Shown here piece by piece: positions 16,807 to 26,344 of a stretch of 64,000 nt of DNA (position 1 is its first letter; every line of letters begins with the position of its first letter). Origin of the DNA: Antiquaquibacter oligotrophicus (GTDB lineage: Bacteria > Actinomycetota > Actinomycetes > Actinomycetales > Microbacteriaceae); assembly GCF_020535405.1 (NCBI RefSeq), contig NZ_CP085036.1, positions 620,001 to 684,000 of the forward strand. Direction: 5' to 3'. A program made the position numbers and the translations under genes. Below the pieces are notes generated by a model that saw only the letters and a list, made by a program, of their open reading frames with translations, was not told the DNA's origin and did no database searches.

Positions 16807-18714
16807 TCAGGCGTTCTGCTTCTTGCGACGCGACGTCTCGCGGGCACGGACCACCGAGTCGAGCTCGACCTTGCGGATGCGGATCACCTCGGGTGTGACC
16901 TCGACACACTCGTCCTCGCGAGCGAACTCGAGCGACTCCTCGAGCGTGAGCTTGCGCGGGGGCACGAGCTTCTCGAAGTTGTCGGCCGTGGAGGAGCGCA
17001 TGTTGGTGAGCTGCTTCTCCTTGGTGATGTTCACGTCCATGTCCTCGGCGCGGGAGTTCTCGCCGACGACCATGCCCTCGTAGACCTCCTGCGTCGGCTC
17101 CACGAAGAAGCTCATACGCTCCTGGAGCGCGATCATCGCGAAGGGGGTCACAGAACCGGCGCGGTCGGCGACGATCGAACCGTTGGTACGCGTCTCGATC
17201 GCACCGGCCCACGGCTCGTAGCCGTGCGAGATCGCGTTCGCGATACCCGTTCCACGCGTGATGGTGAGGAACTCGGTGCGGAAACCGATGAGACCGCGCG
17301 AGGGAACGATGAACTCCATACGCACCCAACCGGTGCCGTGGTTGGTCATGCCGTCCATACGGCCCTTGCGGGCGGCAAGCAGCTGCGTGATCGCACCGAG
17401 GTACTCCTCGGGAGCGTCGATTGTCAGGTGCTCGTACGGCTCGTGCAGCTTGCCGTCAATGGTCTTCGTGACCACCTGCGGCTTGCCAACGGTGAGCTCG
17501 AAGCCCTCACGACGCATGTTCTCGACGAGGATGGCGAGAGCCAGCTCTCCGCGGCCCTGGATCTCCCAGGCATCCGGGCGCCCGATGTCGACGAGCTTGA
17601 TCGAGACGTTACCGATGAGCTCGCGGTCGAGGCGGTCCTTGACCATACGCGCGGTGAGCTTGTGGCCCTTGACCTTGCCGATGAGCGGGCTCGTGTTGGT
17701 GCCGATCGTCATCGAGATGGCGGGGTCGTCGACCGTGATCGTCGGGAGCGGTCGAACATCCTCGGGGTCGGCGAGGGTCTCACCGATCGTGATGTCCTCG
17801 AAACCGGCGACAGCGACGATGTCGCCGGGGCCGCCCGACTCGGCGGGGTAACGGTCGAGCGCCTTCGTCATGAGCAGTTCGGTGACGCGCACGTTGGAGA
17901 CCGAGCCGTCGTGCTTGACCCACGCGACCGTCTGCCCCTTCTTGATGGTGCCCTGGAAGATGCGCAGAAGCGCGAGGCGACCGAGGAACGGGCTCGAGTC
18001 GAGGTTCGTCACCCAGGCCTGGAGGGGGTGCTCGTCGTCGTAGGTCGGCGCGGGGATGTGCTTGAGGATCGCGTCGAACAGCGGCTCAAGGTCCTCGTTG
18101 TCGGGGAGCTCGCCATCGGCGGGCTTGGTCCAGCTCGCGGCACCGTTACGGCCCGAGGCGTACACAACGGGAACGTCGAGAACGGCGTCGAGGTCGAGGT
18201 CCGGCACGTCGTCGGCCAGGTCGCTCGCGAGGCCGAGCAGCAGATCCTGGCTCTCGGAGACGACCTCGTCGATGCGGGCATCCGGGCGGTCGGTCTTGTT
18301 GACCAGCAGCACAACGGGAAGCTTCGACTCGAGTGCCTTACGCAGCACAAAACGCGTCTGCGGCAGCGGGCCCTCACTCGCATCGACGAGCAGCACAACA
18401 CCGTCGACCATCGACAAACCGCGCTCGACCTCGCCACCGAAGTCGGCGTGGCCCGGGGTGTCGATGACGTTGATGGTCACGGCGCCGTCGGTCGCGTGCT
18501 TGCCGTTGTAGGTGATCGCCGTGTTCTTGGCGAGAATCGTGATGCCCTTCTCGCGCTCCAGGTCGTTGGAGTCCATGGCGCGGTCCTCGAGGTGAGCGTG
18601 CGCGTCGAACGAGTTGGTCTGACGGAGCATGGCATCGACGAGGGTCGTCTTGCCGTGGTCGACGTGCGCCACGATGGCCACATTGCGCAGGTCGGAACGT
18701 GTGGCGATCGCCAT
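16807..18714 (-). CDS. typA: translational GTPase TypA/BipA
   Basis: Ribosome-associated GTPase related to EF-G, involved in stress and cold adaptation and in ribosome assembly. 635 residues: G1 AHVDHGKTT at residues 16-24, switch II DTPGHADFGGEVERG, G4 NKTDRPDA, then beta-barrel, EF-G III/V-like and C-terminal domains (MSFFVEPTQEVYEGMVVGEN). Length and motif order are complete. About 187 bases of non-coding sequence lie upstream, holding its promoter and possibly the end of the peptide-transport operon transcript; I could not fix a clear terminator there. Confidence 0.96.
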   Translation of the reverse strand: MAIATRSDLRNVAIVAHVDHGKTTLVDAMLRQTNSFDAHAHLEDRAMDSNDLEREKGITILAKNTAITYNGKHATDGAVTINVIDTPGHADFGGEVERGLSMVDGVVLLVDASEGPLPQTRFVLRKALESKLPVVLLVNKTDRPDARIDEVVSESQDLLLGLASDLADDVPDLDLDAVLDVPVVYASGRNGAASWTKPADGELPDNEDLEPLFDAILKHIPAPTYDDEHPLQAWVTNLDSSPFLGRLALLRIFQGTIKKGQTVAWVKHDGSVSNVRVTELLMTKALDRYPAESGGPGDIVAVAGFEDITIGETLADPEDVRPLPTITVDDPAISMTIGTNTSPLIGKVKGHKLTARMVKDRLDRELIGNVSIKLVDIGRPDAWEIQGRGELALAILVENMRREGFELTVGKPQVVTKTIDGKLHEPYEHLTIDAPEEYLGAITQLLAARKGRMDGMTNHGTGWVRMEFIVPSRGLIGFRTEFLTITRGTGIANAISHGYEPWAGAIETRTNGSIVADRAGSVTPFAMIALQERMSFFVEPTQEVYEGMVVGENSRAEDMDVNITKEKQLTNMRSSTADNFEKLVPPRKLTLEESLEFAREDECVEVTPEVIRIRKVELDSVVRARETSRRKKQNA

Positions 18715-18901
18715 GGCGTGTCCTTAGGGTTCAGGGTGGAACGGCGCACGGTGGCGCTTCGAGCGGGGTACGCGATCATTCGAGCGACCCGCAGGACAGC
18801 ATCCGGCGCCGTATAAGTTCAAGGGGAGCGCAGCATCGACCTCGCGATTTGCGCTCGCCTAGTCTACCGCCCCCGCACGATGCGACCGGCGACGGGCCGA
18901 A

Positions 18902-20698
18902 TCAGGATGCCGGAGCCCAATCCCAGATATTCCAGAAAGCCCGGGGAGGCACCGGCGACGGCGAGATTCCGGTCACAACGGACTGGTCGTAGGCGGCAAT
19001 CATGGGGTTCGAATAGAACGGCACACCGTAGAAGTCGCCCCACACGAGCTCGTCGATCTCGGTGAGGAGTTCGACCTGACGCTCGGGGTCGAACTCGACG
19101 GTCAACTCGTCGATGAGCGCGTCCACCTCGGGGTTGCTGTAGAAGTTGCGGTTCGTTGGCCCGTCGGTCGCGAACGTGTTCGGAGCACCCTTGAGGATGC
19201 CGAGGCTCGTGACCTCCCAGCCGTAGATCGCGGCGTCGTACGAGCCCGCCGTGCCAAGCAGATCCTGCCAATCGGCACTCGAACAGTCGGTGACGTTGAA
19301 GCCCGCCTGCGCCGCCGATTGCTGGATGAAGAGGAACTCGTTGGATCGACGGGGGTTCGTCGGGCTGTAGAGAATGCACACCTCGGGGTTCGGGTTGCCT
19401 GCCTCCGCGAGGAGCTCCTTGGCTCCCTCGACGTCGACCGAGGCGAACTCGGATGACCCGTTAGCGGCGACGGATGCTTCGTACCCGGCCGCACCCGGAA
19501 CGAACACCTGCGAATCGCGGAGCTCGGTGGACCCCGTCAACGGCGTGATGAGCTTGTCGACGATCTCCTGGCGCGGAACCACCTTGAGGAACGCCTCGCG
19601 CACGAGTGGATCGTCAAAGCTGCCGGACTTCGACTGCGCGAACTGCAGGTCGAGGTGCTCGAAGTTCGCCTCTCCCCCACCGACGACGGTGCCCTCGAGA
19701 CCGCTCAGGGCAGTCCAGACATCCGCGGTCGCCTGGGGCACGATGACCTGGAGCTCACTGTTCTGGAACGCCTGCACCTGCGCGAGTGGCTCGCTGAGGT
19801 AGCGGATGGTGACCTCTTCGATCTTCGGCTGGCGAGACCCGCGGTACTCCGAGTTCGCCGAGAGGGTGACGTACTGGTCGAGAACGAAGTCGGTGACGAC
19901 GTAGGGGCCACTCGAGAGCAGCAGGCTCTCGTCATCCGGCATCTCCTCGAAGTTGAAGCCGGTGTTCCAGAACCGCGAGAGAGCCGCGAGCGCCTCCTCG
20001 TCTTCGGTCTCGATGGCCTCGTAGACGGCTTCCTTCGCCTCCTGCACGTCGTCGATGTCGAGCGCGTTCGCGGCCACCACGTGAGCCGGAAGCGGCGCTG
20101 GCATCGCAAGAGCAAAATCGATGAACGGCTCGTCGAACGCCATCGTCATCGACTTCTTGTCCTCGCTCACCGTGGGTGTCTCGGTGACGAGCCCCAGGCC
20201 GAACTCAGGGTCGGCTCCGGAATCGAAGTAGACGACGTCTGTGGGGAACTCGTCAGTGAACTGGCGAGTGTCGGGGTCGACGAACTCGCTCGCATCGAAG
20301 TCCGGCTCGTTGAAAGCACCCGACAGGGCCGCCCACTCCAGCAGCAGGTCGGCTGCGTCGATCGCGGTGCCGTCCGACCACGTGACACCGTCGGCGACGG
20401 TGAACCGCACGACAAGAGGATCCTCCGAGAGCACCTCGTAGCGGCCGAACGAGTCGTCCTCGACGACTTCCGGCACATCGTTCGTGAAGGTGAAGCCCGA
20501 GAGTGTCGCCCCTGCCACGGCGGGGTTGGCGCCCCGATTGCCGTACGACGTAAGCGAGTTGTACGACGTGAAGCTCTGGTTCCAGCCGACGTCGATGCTC
20601 GAGCCCTGCACCACTTGCGAGGCGGGCGCCGTGCATCCCGTGAGGGCCAGAGCGGCGAGAGCGAGGGTGGCGGCGGCAGCTACTCGTGGTCGGGTCAT
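18902..20698 (-). CDS. ABC transporter substrate-binding lipoprotein, family 5 (second of operon)
   Basis: Captures peptides or similar solutes outside the membrane. About 598 residues: lipoprotein signal with lipobox ALTGC, then the SBP_bac_5 fold, with the WSDGTAIDAADLLLEWAAL stretch typical near the N-terminus and FWNIWDWAPAS at the end. The start at MTRPRVAAAATLALAALAL is preferred; ten extra upstream codons are open. It is the last gene of the operon SBP-permease-permease-ATPase-SBP, 37 bases after the ATPase gene. It differs clearly in sequence from the first binding protein (24409-26019), so the transporter may accept two classes of ligand. Confidence 0.88.
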   Translation of the reverse strand: MTRPRVAAAATLALAALALTGCTAPASQVVQGSSIDVGWNQSFTSYNSLTSYGNRGANPAVAGATLSGFTFTNDVPEVVEDDSFGRYEVLSEDPLVVRFTVADGVTWSDGTAIDAADLLLEWAALSGAFNEPDFDASEFVDPDTRQFTDEFPTDVVYFDSGADPEFGLGLVTETPTVSEDKKSMTMAFDEPFIDFALAMPAPLPAHVVAANALDIDDVQEAKEAVYEAIETEDEEALAALSRFWNTGFNFEEMPDDESLLLSSGPYVVTDFVLDQYVTLSANSEYRGSRQPKIEEVTIRYLSEPLAQVQAFQNSELQVIVPQATADVWTALSGLEGTVVGGGEANFEHLDLQFAQSKSGSFDDPLVREAFLKVVPRQEIVDKLITPLTGSTELRDSQVFVPGAAGYEASVAANGSSEFASVDVEGAKELLAEAGNPNPEVCILYSPTNPRRSNEFLFIQQSAAQAGFNVTDCSSADWQDLLGTAGSYDAAIYGWEVTSLGILKGAPNTFATDGPTNRNFYSNPEVDALIDELTVEFDPERQVELLTEIDELVWGDFYGVPFYSNPMIAAYDQSVVTGISPSPVPPRAFWNIWDWAPAS

Positions 20699-20735
20699 CA
20701 CGCCCCCACGATACCGGCCCGCCGCCACCGCGCCG

Positions 20736-22451
20736 CTACGCGCCGAGGGCTATCGATCGACCAGGAATGGCCTCGAGCAGCTCTCGTGTGTAGTCGTCCT
20801 TCGGATGCTCAAACACCTCGTCGACGGTCGCTGCCTCGACGATGCGTCCCTGGCGCATGACACAGACGTGGTCCGCGATCACTCGAACGACCGCGAGGTC
20901 GTGGGTGATGAACAGGTAGGTCAGCCCGAGTTCGGCCTGCAGATCCGCGAGAAGGTTCAGCACCTGCGCCTGGACGAGCACGTCGAGCGCCGATACCGCC
21001 TCATCGAGAACCACGATGTCCGGCTTGAGCGCCAACGCGCGGGCGATGGCCACACGTTGCCGCTGACCACCCGACAGCTCGTTCGGGTATCGGGTCGCCA
21101 CGGATGTCGGCAAGGAGACCTGATCGAGCACCTCGAGCACGCGTGCGCGGCGGCTGGCCGAATCCCCGACCTTGTGCACAACGAGTGGTTCGGCGATCGT
21201 GTTGCCGATGTTGCGCAGCGGGTCGAGCGAGGCGTACGGATCTTGGAACACCGGCTGCATCGTGCGGCGAAGGTCGAAGATCTGCCGACGACTGAGAGTG
21301 TCGGTGTCGGTTCCTCCGACGAGAATCGAGCCCGCGGTCTTCTCTTCGAGGCGCAGCAGCAACTTCGCCGCCGTCGACTTGCCAGAACCGGACTCGCCGA
21401 CGAGTGCGAGCGTCGTGCCGCGCGCCACACTGAACGACACGTCGTCGACAGCCGCGAAATCGGTGCGACCGAACCCGCTCGGCTTACGCAGGGAGAACAC
21501 CTTCGTGACATTGCGGAACTCGATGGCGGGCGCTCCCGCCTCCGCGGAGGCGTGCTGCACACGCTCGGCCGCGTGACCGAGGTCGAGACTCTCGCTCGGG
21601 CTTGCGAGTTCGATCGGCTCGTCGCGCACGACCGCCGACTGGATTCGCTTTGACGCGAGACTCGGCGCCGCGCCAACCAGACGCTGGGTGTACGGGTGGC
21701 GCGGATCCTGCAGGATCTCGAGCGCGGGACCAGCCTCGACGATCGTGCCGCGGTTCATCACGATGATGTTCTCGGCACGCTCCGCCGCGAGACCCAGGTC
21801 GTGCGTGATGAGGATCATCGCCGTCTGGTGCTGCGTCGTGAGGGTGTCGAGGTGATCCAGGATGCGCCGCTGCACCGTTACATCGAGGGCCGAGGTCGGC
21901 TCGTCCGCGATGAGGAGCTGCGGGTTACCCGACAGTGCGATGCCGATGAGTACGCGCTGGCGCATTCCGCCGGAGAACTGGTGCGGGTACTGACCGAGCC
22001 GGGAGTCGGCATCCTGCAGTCCAGCCTCACGCAGCACCTCGATGGCGCGCTTGCGCACCTCGCGCTTGCCCGAGGCCACGCCGTTGGCGCGAATGGTCTC
22101 CTCGACCTGGAAGCCAATGTTCCATACGGGGTTGAGGCTCTGCATCGGATCCTGCGGCACAAGACCGATGCGGCGACCGCGGATGCTCTCCATCTCGCGC
22201 TTGGACACCTTCGTGAGTTCGATCCCGTCGAAGATCACGGAGCCACCCGTCACCCGACCGTTACCGGCGAGCAGGTTGATGATCGCGTGCGCCGTCGTGG
22301 ACTTGCCGGAACCAGACTCACCCACGATCGCGAGGGTCTCACCGGGGTAGATGTCGAAGTCGACACCGCGTACCGCCGGGACCATGCCGTCTGGTGTGCG
22401 GAATCCGACCTCGAGTCCGCGGACCTGGAGTAGGGGCTGTGCGTCGGTCAT
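20736..22451 (-). CDS. peptide ABC transporter ATP-binding protein, DppD-DppF fused
   Basis: Energises the adjacent permeases. 571 residues with two complete ABC domains: Walker A GESGSGKST in each half, signature motifs FSGGMRQRVLIG and LSGGQRQRVAIA, Walker B LLIADEPTSALD and IVVLDEAVSALD. Each half carries the oligopeptide-type extension (HPYTQRLVGAAPS). Many transporters of this class have separate D and F subunits; here they are one polypeptide, as often in actinobacteria. The second Walker B region reads DEAVSALD, within family variation. The ATG overlaps the stop of the permease gene (ATGA). Confidence 0.93.
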   Translation of the reverse strand: MTDAQPLLQVRGLEVGFRTPDGMVPAVRGVDFDIYPGETLAIVGESGSGKSTTAHAIINLLAGNGRVTGGSVIFDGIELTKVSKREMESIRGRRIGLVPQDPMQSLNPVWNIGFQVEETIRANGVASGKREVRKRAIEVLREAGLQDADSRLGQYPHQFSGGMRQRVLIGIALSGNPQLLIADEPTSALDVTVQRRILDHLDTLTTQHQTAMILITHDLGLAAERAENIIVMNRGTIVEAGPALEILQDPRHPYTQRLVGAAPSLASKRIQSAVVRDEPIELASPSESLDLGHAAERVQHASAEAGAPAIEFRNVTKVFSLRKPSGFGRTDFAAVDDVSFSVARGTTLALVGESGSGKSTAAKLLLRLEEKTAGSILVGGTDTDTLSRRQIFDLRRTMQPVFQDPYASLDPLRNIGNTIAEPLVVHKVGDSASRRARVLEVLDQVSLPTSVATRYPNELSGGQRQRVAIARALALKPDIVVLDEAVSALDVLVQAQVLNLLADLQAELGLTYLFITHDLAVVRVIADHVCVMRQGRIVEAATVDEVFEHPKDDYTRELLEAIPGRSIALGA

Positions 22452-23407
22452 CGTGATGCCCTCGCCTTCGGGTCGAGCGCATCCCGCACGGTCTCGCCCA
22501 GCATGATGAAGGCAAGCACCGTGAGGGACAGCGCGATCGAGGGGTAGATGAGAGTCATCGGGTGCGTGCGCAGGTCGCCCTGGGCCGCGGAGATGTCGTT
22601 GCCCCACGACATGTAGAGGTTGTTGGGCAAGCCAACACCGAGGAACGACAGGGTCGCCTCGGCCGTGATGGCCGCGGCAAGACCGACGGTCGTGACGACG
22701 ATGACCGGTGCAATGGAGTTCGGCAGCACGTGCACAAACATCGTGCGGGCCCTCGAGAGCCCGAGCGCGGTCGACGCGGTCACGTACTCGGATTGTTTGA
22801 CCCTCAGCACCTCGGATCTGAGGATTCTCGCCGTCGCTGGCCACGCGAAGAAACCGATGGCGAGCGAGATGATCCAGATGTTTCGGTCATCCAGGAAGAT
22901 CGACATGATGACGACCGCCGCGAGGATGTAGGGGATCGCGAAGAACATGTCACCAAGGCGCATGAGCAGCGAGTCGAGCCATCCACCGAAGAATCCGGCG
23001 AAGGCACCAACGACGATGCCGATCACGGTCACGATGACGCTCACGATGAGACCCACCGACAGCGAGGTCGAGGTTCCGTGAACGATGCGGGAGAACACGT
23101 CGCAGCCCTGCTTGGTGAAGCCGAGCGGATGCCCGGGCTCGGGCGCCCCGTTGCTGTTCGAGAGGAAGCAGTCATCGTTCGGCGGCACACTCGTGAAAAG
23201 AGTGGGGAACAGTGCGACCACGATGACAAGGAGGATGACCGCGGCCGAGGCCCAGAACATCCATCGCCCACGCACGTCGCGCCAGGCGTCGAGCCACAGG
23301 TTGCTCGTGCGATCGCTCACGCGCACCGCGTCGACGGCGCCGAGTTCGTAGTCCTTGGTGTCCGCGACGTAACGCGGCATCTGACGAATGGGGTTCTTAC
23401 TTGACAT
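22448..23407 (-). CDS. peptide ABC transporter permease (DppC-like)
   Basis: Inner-membrane channel subunit. 319 residues with an N-terminal OppC-type helix (WMFWASAAVILLVIVVALFP), a periplasmic loop and five or six further helices. The EAA loop with the coupling helix is visible as EYVTASTALGLSRARTMFVH. It overlaps the DppB-like gene by 11 bases upstream and the ATPase gene by four bases downstream. Confidence 0.93.
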   Translation of the reverse strand: MSSKNPIRQMPRYVADTKDYELGAVDAVRVSDRTSNLWLDAWRDVRGRWMFWASAAVILLVIVVALFPTLFTSVPPNDDCFLSNSNGAPEPGHPLGFTKQGCDVFSRIVHGTSTSLSVGLIVSVIVTVIGIVVGAFAGFFGGWLDSLLMRLGDMFFAIPYILAAVVIMSIFLDDRNIWIISLAIGFFAWPATARILRSEVLRVKQSEYVTASTALGLSRARTMFVHVLPNSIAPVIVVTTVGLAAAITAEATLSFLGVGLPNNLYMSWGNDISAAQGDLRTHPMTLIYPSIALSLTVLAFIMLGETVRDALDPKARASR

Positions 23408-24326
23408 AGCGGATCCTCGGGTCCAGGACGCCGTACAGGAGGTCGATGAGCAGGTTCACGAGAACGTAGATGATCACGAGGATGGTCACGATCGAGACGA
23501 TCTCGGGGCTGTCGTGGCGGTTGATCGCCTTGAACAGTTCGTTGCCGACACCCGGCACGTTGAAGATTCCCTCGGTGACGGTTGCGCCAACGATGAGGAT
23601 TCCGAAGTCGGCGGCGAGGTTGGTTGTCACGGGAATGAGCGAATTGCGCAACACGTGCACGGGGATGACGCGGCGACCGGGAAGTCCCTTGCCGTAGGCC
23701 ATACGTACGAAGTCCTGCTGGCTGGTCTCGATGACGGATGCCCGGGTCAACCTCACCACATAGGCGAAGTTCAGCGCCGCGAGCACGATCGCCGGGAGTA
23801 TCAGGTCTGCCCATGGAGCTCCCGGCCCGACAGTTGGTCGGAAGATGCCGAGCTGAATTCCGAGGACGAACTGCGCGACGAAGGCCAGCACGAACACGGG
23901 GAGCGAAATGAGCACGAGGCTGATGAGCAGCGAGGCGTGGTCGAAGATGCTGCCCTTGCGCAGTCCGGAGACGAGGCCTACGAGCACACCGAAGAGCAAT
24001 TGGATGACCACGGCGAGCAGGGCGAGGCGCAGAGTGTTCGGGAAGGTCCGCAGGAGGATCTCGTTGACCGACTGACCCGAGAAGGTAGTGCCCAGGTTGC
24101 CCTGGAAGAGGTCGCCGAGGTAGCTGAAGTACCGGACGAAGAAGTTGTCGCCCAGCTGGTAGCGCTCCTGGAGCGCGGCGAGTTGCTCGGGAGTCGGCGT
24201 TCGGTCGCCGAACATCGCGAGGATGGGATCACCGGGGAGGGCGAAGACCATCGCATAGATGAGCAGCGTCGACCCGAAGAAGACGGGAATGGCTTGGAGA
24301 AGCCGTCGGAGTATGTACGCGGTCAT
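23397..24326 (-). CDS. peptide ABC transporter permease (DppB-like)
   Basis: Second inner-membrane channel subunit, 309 residues. It starts MTAYILRRLLQAIPVFFGST, the typical DppB N-terminus, with ALPGDPILAMFG in the first external loop and the EAA segment QDFVRMAYGKGLPGRRVIPV. It is separated from the upstream binding-protein gene by 82 bases containing a strong hairpin, so it may be expressed at lower level than that gene. Confidence 0.93.
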   Translation of the reverse strand: MTAYILRRLLQAIPVFFGSTLLIYAMVFALPGDPILAMFGDRTPTPEQLAALQERYQLGDNFFVRYFSYLGDLFQGNLGTTFSGQSVNEILLRTFPNTLRLALLAVVIQLLFGVLVGLVSGLRKGSIFDHASLLISLVLISLPVFVLAFVAQFVLGIQLGIFRPTVGPGAPWADLILPAIVLAALNFAYVVRLTRASVIETSQQDFVRMAYGKGLPGRRVIPVHVLRNSLIPVTTNLAADFGILIVGATVTEGIFNVPGVGNELFKAINRHDSPEIVSIVTILVIIYVLVNLLIDLLYGVLDPRIRYVK

Positions 24327-24344
24327 GTGTGACGCACCGATCGA

Positions 24345-24397
24345 CCCGGCAAGGCCGGTGTGGCCAGTCTGAACTGGACCACACCGGCCTTACCGGG
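24345..24397 (-). terminator. intra-operon hairpin between binding protein and permease genes
   Basis: Arms 24345-24363 and 24379-24397 (CCCGGCAAGGCCGGTGTGG and its near-perfect complement, one mismatch) enclose an inner CAGT/ACTG pairing. There is no T tract. In binding-protein operons such a stem commonly lowers read-through or protects the 3' end of the first cistron, giving excess binding protein. Confidence 0.65.
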
Positions 24398-24408
24398 AAA
24401 CGACGGGC

Positions 24409-26019
24409 CTATTCGGCCTTGTTCACCTTGTAGAGGATCGGCCAGCTGTCCCACCCGATCTCGACGTCGCTCACGACCGTCGAGTGTCCGGCGTTGACCG
24501 ACTGGTACCACAGCGGGATCGCGGGCATGTCCTCGAAGAGGATCTCCTGCGCCTGCTGGTAGAAGCCATTGGCCTCCTCGATGGAGTCAGCGGTCGAGCC
24601 GGAGCGGATGAGCTCGTCGTACTCGGGGTTGCTGTAACGGGCGTCGTTCGTCGCCGAACCGGTGATGTAGAGCGCACCGAGAATGTTGAACAGACCCGGG
24701 TAGTCGAACTGCCATCCGGTGCGGAACGCGCCGCCGATCGTGTCGTTGTTGACCTCGGTACGCAGCGAGGCGAGGTCGGGGAACGGCACACCGACCGCGT
24801 CGATGCTCAGCGTGTTGCGGATCGAGTTCACGGTTGCGTCGACCCATGCCTGGTGGTCACCATCGGCGTTGTAGGCGAGGGTGAACTGGCCAGACCACGG
24901 CGCGATGGCGTCGGCCTGAGCCCACAGGTCCTGAGCGAGCTCGGGGTCGTACTCGAGAACGTCACTGCCCTCGACGTCGTCCGACCAGCCGTCGATGACG
25001 GGCGAGGTGAAGTCGACGGCAGGCTGACGGGTGCCCTCGAAGATGACATCCGTGATCTCTTCGCGGTTGATGGCGTGGGAAATCGCAGCGCGACGCAGCT
25101 TGCCCTCCTCGTCCATGCCGAAGTGCTCCTGACCGACCTGGATCGTGAAGGACTGGAAGATCGCGGCCGGCTGGTCGATCGCGCGGTCGCCGAGGTCATC
25201 GGCGACAGTCGCGAGGGATCCCGCGGGGATCTGCTGGATGATGTCGAGGTTGTCCGACAGCAGGTCGGCGTACGCGGCCTCCTGCGTTGCATACACAACG
25301 AGGTCGATTCCACCGTTGACCGGCTCACGCGGACCCTCGTAGTCGGGGTTCACGACCATCGAGATGCGCTCGTCGTGCACCCATCCGGTGTCGCTCAGCA
25401 TGTACGGACCGTTGCCGATGGGGGCCTCACCGAAGGCTGCCGTGTCCTCGTAGAAGGCCTCGGGCAGCGGGAAGTACACGGTGTAGCCGAGGCTCAGCGG
25501 GAAGTCCGACTGAGGAGCGACGAGGTTGACGGTGAAGGTCTTGTCGTCGATGACCTCGAGAGCGAGCGAGTCCTCGCCACCCTCGGGCGAGTAACCCTCG
25601 ATGTTGGCGAACCACCACTGGTTGAGCAGCTCGGGGTCAGCTGCGCCCCACTGCCACGCCTTCACGAACGACTCGGCCGTCACGGGGGTGCCGTCGGTGA
25701 ACGTCTTGCCCTCCTTGAGGGTGATCGTCCAGAGCTGGTTGTCCTCGGACTCGATGGATTCGGCCACGTCGTAGCCGAGCGATCCGTCCGCTTCGTAGTA
25801 GACGAGGCCAGCGAACAGGTTGTTGAGTGCGAGACCGCCACCGACCTCGTTGGTGTCGGCGGGGATGAGCGCGTGCTCAGGCTCGTTGATGTTTGTGGTC
25901 ACGATCGCGCTGGAGCTGCCGCCACCGTCACCACCGGTGCTGGGCGCGCATCCTGCGAGCGCGAGGACAGTCGCGACGGAGAGCGCTCCTGTCGCTGCGA
26001 GAAGACGTGGAATTCGCAA
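24409..26019 (-). CDS. ABC transporter substrate-binding lipoprotein, family 5 (first of operon)
   Basis: Peptide-type binding protein of 536 residues. Lipoprotein signal MRIPRLLAATGALSVATVLA ends in the lipobox LAGC, followed by a Gly/Ser linker. SBP_bac_5 features include TFTDGTPVTAESFVKAWQWG and the C-terminal EDMPAIPLWYQSVNAGHS, as in DppA/OppA-like proteins of actinobacteria. It is the first gene of a five-gene operon. The 325 bases upstream hold no gene. Confidence 0.92.
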   Translation of the reverse strand: MRIPRLLAATGALSVATVLALAGCAPSTGGDGGGSSSAIVTTNINEPEHALIPADTNEVGGGLALNNLFAGLVYYEADGSLGYDVAESIESEDNQLWTITLKEGKTFTDGTPVTAESFVKAWQWGAADPELLNQWWFANIEGYSPEGGEDSLALEVIDDKTFTVNLVAPQSDFPLSLGYTVYFPLPEAFYEDTAAFGEAPIGNGPYMLSDTGWVHDERISMVVNPDYEGPREPVNGGIDLVVYATQEAAYADLLSDNLDIIQQIPAGSLATVADDLGDRAIDQPAAIFQSFTIQVGQEHFGMDEEGKLRRAAISHAINREEITDVIFEGTRQPAVDFTSPVIDGWSDDVEGSDVLEYDPELAQDLWAQADAIAPWSGQFTLAYNADGDHQAWVDATVNSIRNTLSIDAVGVPFPDLASLRTEVNNDTIGGAFRTGWQFDYPGLFNILGALYITGSATNDARYSNPEYDELIRSGSTADSIEEANGFYQQAQEILFEDMPAIPLWYQSVNAGHSTVVSDVEIGWDSWPILYKVNKAE

Positions 26020-26344
26020 GTTTCCTCCTGAAACGTGAGAGCAGGTCCGAGCGCTACCAGCACCGGGACCTGCGGGATGGATGCCACCCTAAGTGGGGGT
26101 TGCGGATGCACCCAAACATCCTGAGCTTCTCGTTACCGACTGGAAACCAAAGCTGCGTTTTTTTGCAACCTGGGCAAAAAAACGCAGCTAGTTGACGCGT
26201 CACGCAACCGATGAGGCATCTCGTGGCGAAGTTTGCTAAAAGATGAAAGCGACGCTGGTTTAGGGTTGTCGGCAACCTTCAGATGCGCCCCCGACGTAGT
26301 GTGGAAGCGTTTGCAGTTGTCTACAAAAAATCGACGGGTGTGAG
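26020..26344. other. 325-base divergent intergenic region with a T7/A7 inverted repeat
   Basis: This AT-richer gap separates the peptide-transport operon from a divergent CPBP protease gene. At 26151-26189 there is a perfect 16-base inverted repeat (AGCTGCGTTTTTTTGC and GCAAAAAAACGCAGCT, seven-base loop). The T run precedes the loop and the A run follows it on either strand, the reverse of an intrinsic terminator. It may be an operator or a cruciform site. Apart from presumed promoters for both genes I see nothing else. Confidence 0.6.

Noticed and set aside
26151-26189. Inverted repeat taken as an intrinsic terminator
   Set aside because: The T run precedes the loop and the A run follows on both strands, so neither transcript would end in a T tract after the stem; also no gene ends nearby.
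26054-26275. Minus-strand frame with a CPGC motif that looks like half a zinc finger
   Set aside because: The CPGC comes from translating the T7/A7 inverted repeat. There is one knuckle only, no ribosome binding site, and the frame lies in a promoter region.
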